Shown here: piece after piece, positions 60,446 to 64,000 of the stretch | Layout of the letters: each line of letters begins with the position of its first letter | Numbering within the stretch: position 1 is the stretch's first letter | Assembly (NCBI RefSeq): GCF_900292075.1 | Contig: NZ_OLMV01000001.1 | Span: forward strand, 248,001-312,000 | Length of the DNA stretch: 64,000 nt | DNA from: Microbacterium timonense | GTDB taxonomy: Bacteria > Actinomycetota > Actinomycetes > Actinomycetales > Microbacteriaceae | Direction: 5' to 3' | Notes under the pieces: generated by a model | The model's input: the letters and a program-made list of their open reading frames with translations, nothing else | What the model was told of the DNA's origin: nothing | The model's database searches: none | Position numbers and translations under genes: made by a program

Positions 60446-61741
60446 ATGCCCGAAGCCGAACTCCCGGAAGTCGCCGCGCTGGCGCAGGACCTGATCCGCT
60501 TCGACACGACGAACCACGGCGGCGGTCGGGCCGCCGGCGAACGGGAGGCGGCGGAATACGTCGGGGCGTATCTGGAACGCCTCGGACTGAGGCCTCAGTT
60601 CTATGAGCCGATCCCGCGGCGTACGAACGTGATGGCCCGTGTCCCCGGCCGTGACGGCAGCAAGCCCGCACTGGTGCTGCACGGACACCTGGACGTGGTC
60701 CCCGCGATCGCGGAGGACTGGAGCGTGGACCCCTTCGCCGGCGTCGTCAAGGACGGCATGCTGTGGGGGCGCGGCGCGGTCGACATGAAGGACATGGACG
60801 CCATGATCCTCGCCTCCGTCGCCGACATCCTGCGCGCGGGCGACCAGCCCGAGCGCGACCTGGTGCTGGCGTTCTTCGCCGACGAGGAGAACGGTGGCGT
60901 CGAGGGCTCGGCACTGGTCGTCGAGAACCGGCCGGAGTGGTTCGAGGGGGCGACCGAGGCGATCAGCGAGGTCGGCGGGTACTCGATCCCGCTGGGTGAG
61001 CGTCACGCCTACCTGCTGCAGGTGGGTGAGAAGGCGCTGGTGTGGATCCGCCTGGTCGCCCGCGGCCGTGCCGCGCACGGCTCGAGCTTCCACGCCGACA
61101 ACGCCGTCACGCGTCTGGCCGAGGCGGTCGCGGCGCTGGGCCGCACGGCGTGGCCGGTCACCCTGACCGAGACCACGCGGGAGATGACCCAGCGGCTCGC
61201 GGAGCTGACCGGCCGCAGCCCGCACGACGCGGATGCCGTCGCACAGGCCGCGGGTGCAGCATCCGGGTTCCTCCGCTCGACGCTGCGGACGACGACGAAT
61301 CCGACCGGGCTGGTGGCCGGCTACAAGCACAACGTCATCCCCGACCGCGCCGAGGCGCTCATCGACGTCCGCGTGCTGCCCGGCACGGAACAGGCGGCGC
61401 TGGCCGAGATCGCACGGATCGTGGGCGACGACGTGGAGGTGCAGGTCGTCCACCAGGACATCGGTCTGGAGGTGCCGTTCGCGGGCGACCTCGTCGACGC
61501 GATGGTCGCGGCGCTCGGGCGCCACGATCCCGACGCGCCCGTCGTGCCGTATCTCATGGGCGGCGGCACCGACAACAAGGCGCTCGCGGCGCTCGGCATC
61601 GCCGGCTACGGGTTCGCACCGCTGCGGCTGCCGTCCGAGCTGGATTTCACCGGCATGTTCCACGGCGTGGACGAGCGGGTGCCGATCGACGCGCTGACGT
61701 TCGGTCAGGCCGTGCTCACCGACCTGCTCCGCACCTACTGA
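60446..61741 (+). CDS. M20/M25/M40 family metallohydrolase (dipeptidase)
   Basis: 431 residues. Zinc ligands and base: VLHGHLDVVPA, GRGAVDMKDMDAM, FFADEENGGVEGS (catalytic Glu-Glu), later KHNVIPD in the dimerisation domain and a C-terminal His in TGMFHGVDERVP. Cytosolic di-zinc peptidase of the type annotated as M20/M25/M40; cleaves dipeptides or N-acyl amino acids. TAGGTT 7 nt before the ATG (60433-60438). Confidence 0.93.
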   Translation: MPEAELPEVAALAQDLIRFDTTNHGGGRAAGEREAAEYVGAYLERLGLRPQFYEPIPRRTNVMARVPGRDGSKPALVLHGHLDVVPAIAEDWSVDPFAGVVKDGMLWGRGAVDMKDMDAMILASVADILRAGDQPERDLVLAFFADEENGGVEGSALVVENRPEWFEGATEAISEVGGYSIPLGERHAYLLQVGEKALVWIRLVARGRAAHGSSFHADNAVTRLAEAVAALGRTAWPVTLTETTREMTQRLAELTGRSPHDADAVAQAAGAASGFLRSTLRTTTNPTGLVAGYKHNVIPDRAEALIDVRVLPGTEQAALAEIARIVGDDVEVQVVHQDIGLEVPFAGDLVDAMVAALGRHDPDAPVVPYLMGGGTDNKALAALGIAGYGFAPLRLPSELDFTGMFHGVDERVPIDALTFGQAVLTDLLRTY

Positions 61742-61748
61742 GAATGGA

Positions 61749-61773
61749 CGGATGCCGCCGGCAGCGGCATCCG
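61749..61773. repeat. Inverted repeat built from GGATGCC/GGCATCC
   Basis: CGGATGCCGC (61749-61758) and GCGGCATCCG (61764-61773) around CGGCA, a 10-bp hairpin in the 50-bp gap before uppP. It may terminate the peptidase mRNA in part. Confidence 0.75.
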
Positions 61774-61791
61774 CACGGCTGAAAGGCGCCC

Positions 61792-62613
61792 ATGCTTCTC
61801 GAAGCGATCATCCTCGGCTTCGTCCAGGGACTGACCGAGTTCCTCCCGATCTCGTCGAGCGCGCACCTGCGCATCCTGGGGGAGTTCCTGCCCTCCGCGC
61901 AGGACCCGGGCGCCGCCTTCACCGCCATCACCCAGATCGGCACCGAGGCGGCCGTCGTGGTGTTCTTCTGGCGCGACATCGTACGGATCATCGGCCACTG
62001 GTTCCGTGCGCTGTTCGGCCGTATCCCGCGCAACGACCCGGACGCGCGGCTCGGGTGGCTCATCATCGTGGGCAGCATCCCGATCGTCGTGCTGGGGCTG
62101 CTGTTCCAGGACCAGATCGAGACGGTGCTGCGGTCGCTGTGGATGACCGCGGGCATGCTGATCTTCTTCGGCGTGCTGCTGGGCATCGCCGATCACGTCG
62201 GCGCGAAGAAGCGCAAGCTGAAAGACATGACGATCGGTGACGGCGTCGTCTACGGCCTCGCGCAGTCGCTCGCCCTCATCCCGGGTGTCTCGCGGTCGGG
62301 GGGCACGATCACCGCCGGTCTGTTCCTGGGATACGAGCGTGCCGCGGCCGCCCGCTACGCCTTCCTGCTGGCGATCCCGGCGGTGTTCGGGAGCGGGTTC
62401 TTCCAGCTGTTCAAGAGCCTCGACGAGCCGGGGGTGTTCACCCTCGGCGAGACCGCGGTCGCCACGGTGGTGGCGTTCGTGGTGGCGCTCGGGGTGATCG
62501 CGTTCTTCATGAACTGGATCTCCAAGCACAGCTTCCTGCCGTTCGTGGTTTATCGCGTCGCGGTGGGTTCCCTGCTGCTCGTGCTCCTGAGCATGGGCGT
62601 CATCCACGCCTGA
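61792..62613 (+). CDS. uppP: Undecaprenyl-diphosphatase
   Basis: 273-residue membrane enzyme of the BacA/UppP family that recycles undecaprenyl pyrophosphate for cell-wall synthesis. Signature motifs: [14 protein letters not shown] near the N-terminus (the E-rich site) and [13 protein letters not shown] (the PGxSRSG motif), with the helix pattern of eight segments. GAAAGG lies upstream of the ATG. Confers bacitracin tolerance when abundant. Confidence 0.97.
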   Translation: MLLEAIILGFVQGLTEFLPISSSAHLRILGEFLPSAQDPGAAFTAITQIGTEAAVVVFFWRDIVRIIGHWFRALFGRIPRNDPDARLGWLIIVGSIPIVVLGLLFQDQIETVLRSLWMTAGMLIFFGVLLGIADHVGAKKRKLKDMTIGDGVVYGLAQSLALIPGVSRSGGTITAGLFLGYERAAAARYAFLLAIPAVFGSGFFQLFKSLDEPGVFTLGETAVATVVAFVVALGVIAFFMNWISKHSFLPFVVYRVAVGSLLLVLLSMGVIHA

Positions 62614-62641
62614 GCGGAGGGCACGCGGGGCGTCATCCCGA

Positions 62642-62667
62642 GGTCGTCGAAGCGCGCTTCGACGACC
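62642..62667. terminator. Convergent hairpin terminator between uppP and PAC2 gene
   Basis: 11-bp stem GGTCGTCGAAG (62642-62652) / CTTCGACGACC (62657-62667), loop CGCG, extended by TCCC/GGGA after a small bulge. Confidence 0.88.
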
Positions 62668-62675
62668 GGGAACGG

Positions 62676-63551
62676 TCAGCGGCGCGGGTCGTCGCGCCCG
62701 GGCTTGGTCGGCCCGTCGCCCGGCCGGCCGTCGGTGCGGCGCAGGTACCGCTCGAACTCCTGCGCGATGGCATCGCCGGACGCCTCAGGCGAGTCCCAGG
62801 TGTCGCGCGTGCGCTCGAGTTGGCGGATGTACTCGGTCATCTCCTCGTCGTCGGCCGCGGCGGCGTCGATCGACGCCTCCCACGCGGCCGCCTCGGTCGC
62901 CAGGTCGCCGCGGGGCACCGGCGCACCGGTGATGTCCTCGAGCTTGTCCAGCAGCGCCAGCGTCGCCTTCGGCGACGGGGTGTGCCCTGCGACGTAGTGC
63001 GGCACGCTCGCCCACAGGCTGGCGGTGGGGATGCCGGCGCGCTCTGCCGCGTCGCCCAGCACGCTGAGGATGCCGACGGGGCCCTCATACGTGCTGCGCT
63101 CGAGGTCGAGTGCAGTACGCAGCGCCTCGTTGTCGCTGCCGCCGAACACCGAGATGGGCCGGGTGTGCGGAACGTCGGACATCATGGAGCCGATCGCGAC
63201 GAAGCCGGTGATGTCCTCCCGGAGGGCGACATCGATGAACTCCGATGAGAACGCCTGCCAGGCCCTGGCGGGCTCCACGCCGGTGAGCAGCCAGAGCTGG
63301 GTGCCCCGGGTCGCATGCGCGGGGCGCAGCAGCGTCGCCTCCGGCCACCGCAGCGACCGGCGGCCCTCGCCGTCCAGCGCGACATGAGGCCGGGTGTACT
63401 GGTAGTCGAAGTACAGCTCGGGATCGACGGAGAACACGCTCTCGTACTGACCGCCTTCGCGCAGATGCGTGAGGGCGGACGAAGCGGCCTCACCGGCGTC
63501 GTTCCATCCGTCGAACGCGGCGACGAGTACCCGGCGACCCAGTCCGTCCAC
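62676..63551 (-). CDS. PAC2-family protein (proteasome assembly chaperone-like)
   Basis: 291 residues from GTG at 63551, placed 4 nt after GGAGGAGG. LVAAFDGWNDAGEAASSALTHL, FVAIGSMMSDVPHTRP and ASVPHYVAGHTPSPKATLALLDKLEDI are conserved in the actinobacterial PAC2 family. The C-terminal 60 residues are acidic/charged. Role in proteasome assembly is not proven in bacteria. Confidence 0.9.
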   Translation of the reverse strand: MDGLGRRVLVAAFDGWNDAGEAASSALTHLREGGQYESVFSVDPELYFDYQYTRPHVALDGEGRRSLRWPEATLLRPAHATRGTQLWLLTGVEPARAWQAFSSEFIDVALREDITGFVAIGSMMSDVPHTRPISVFGGSDNEALRTALDLERSTYEGPVGILSVLGDAAERAGIPTASLWASVPHYVAGHTPSPKATLALLDKLEDITGAPVPRGDLATEAAAWEASIDAAAADDEEMTEYIRQLERTRDTWDSPEASGDAIAQEFERYLRRTDGRPGDGPTKPGRDDPRR

Positions 63552-63630
63552 GAGACCTCCTCCACCCGCGTGCACTGCGGGTCTCTCCAGGATAGGCCCC
63601 CCTCTCCGTCGGGGGCCGGAGTCGCGTCGG

Positions 63631-63636
63631 TAGGAT
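63631..63636 (+). promoter_or_regulatory. -10 element of a leaderless promoter for the HAD gene
   Basis: TAGGAT at 63631-63636, exactly 6 nt before GTG 63643; no ribosome site is present. Confidence 0.6.
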
Positions 63637-63642
63637 TGCACG

Positions 63643-64000
63643 GTGAACGCGCCCCGACTCGCCGCCGTCCTCTGGGACATGGACGGCACTCTCGTCGACA
63701 CCGAGCCGTATTGGATGGCGGCGGAGACACCGCTCATCGAGAGCTTCGGGGGCACCTGGTCGCACGAGCAGGCGCTGAGCCTGGTCGGCCTGGGCCTGGA
63801 GGACTCCGCCCGGATCCTGCAGGAGACCGGCGTGCGCATGAGCACGGACGCGATCGTCGACCACCTCACCGACGAGGTGATGCGTCAGCTCGCCGTGACC
63901 GGCGTGCCGTTCCGCCCGGGGGCGCGGGAGCTGCTGGCCGACCTGCGCGCGGCGGGGGTCAAGACGGCTCTGGTCACCATGTCGATGCGGCGCATGGCCC
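63643..64000 (+). CDS. HAD-superfamily phosphatase, 5' part
   Basis: Begins with GTG 63643 (VNAPRLAAVLWDMDGTLVDTEPYW); continues beyond the window, 119 residues visible. Motif I is DMDGT with both Asp; cap domain helical (EALSLVG-like stretch, GVRMSTDAI); motif II approximates ALVTMSMRR (Thr). Beta-phosphoglucomutase/phosphatase-like subfamily. The rest of the active site cannot be checked. Confidence 0.9.
   Translation, partial: MNAPRLAAVLWDMDGTLVDTEPYWMAAETPLIESFGGTWSHEQALSLVGLGLEDSARILQETGVRMSTDAIVDHLTDEVMRQLAVTGVPFRPGARELLADLRAAGVKTALVTMSMRRMA

Overview
The window is about 64 kb of high-GC DNA with densely packed genes, frequent GTG starts and ATGA/GTGA start-stop overlaps. Protein content (actinobacterial-type GlgA/GlgC, SURF1 beside DUF3099, CtaA/CtaB, PAC2 family, ECF42 sigma factor, type B L31) points to an actinobacterium. 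The overall flavour fits Microbacteriaceae, probably Microbacterium or a close relative; that placement is from gene content and style, not from a marker search. I see no insertion sequence, prophage, CRISPR array or integrase, so this is core chromosome with some accessory cassettes. No gap between genes exceeds about 275 bases.

Layout. 0-4 kb: end of ctaB, a DGPF/ECF42 sigma pair, a small membrane protein and ctaA (heme A synthesis). 4-8.2 kb: Fe-S assembly operon sufB-sufD-Rieske ferredoxin-sufC-sufT, without sufS, sufU or sufR, followed by a PatB/MalY-type PLP C-S lyase and an MFS exporter. 10.7-16.1 kb: cell-envelope genes, namely a lipoprotein, a HupE/UreJ-like protein, a secreted metallophosphatase ending in a WxL-like domain, and its probable membrane partner with a DUF916 (WxLIP) ectodomain. 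16.1-21.1 kb: siderophore utilisation operon (SIP reductase, two FecCD permeases, ATPase, binding lipoprotein) under a DtxR-type box. 21.1-30 kb: bioY, acyltransferase, DesK/NarL two-component pair, ABC-F ATPase, SURF1 cluster, fabG. 30-37.5 kb: hydrolases, serB, divergent glgC/glgA, an ABC ATPase, rpmE2, an exonuclease and a CGNR-type regulator.

37.5-51.6 kb is the most coherent metabolic block: an EamA exporter, an Lrp/AsnC regulator divergent from bkdABC (branched-chain 2-oxoacid dehydrogenase), a Tat-exported phospholipase C-like enzyme, then a TetR regulator divergent from accD1-accA1-fadE-maoC-citE. Together these genes can take leucine-derived 2-oxoacid to isovaleryl-CoA, methylcrotonyl-CoA, methylglutaconyl-CoA, HMG-CoA and finally acetoacetate plus acetyl-CoA. 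The gene order matches the Mycobacterium tuberculosis Rv2495c-Rv2502c/BkaR region as I remember it, but the block is split here by the phospholipase gene and the regulator.

51.6-64 kb: histidine phosphatase, sirtuin, methyltransferase, TrmH-type RNA methylase, SDR, SGNH hydrolase, an SF2 helicase, a ferritin-VIT iron exporter (MbfA type), tRNA-Leu(GAG), an M20 peptidase, uppP, a PAC2 protein and the start of a HAD phosphatase.

The strongest non-gene signals are regulatory. Many genes carry a TAnnnT -10 element 6-7 nt before the start codon, which implies leaderless mRNA. Well-placed operators lie over the promoters of the siderophore, CGNR/EamA and accD1 genes. The heptamer GGATGCC/GGCATCC recurs on both strands at several times the base-composition expectation. 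The most unusual protein arrangement is the WxL-tailed metallophosphatase with its WxLIP-like partner.
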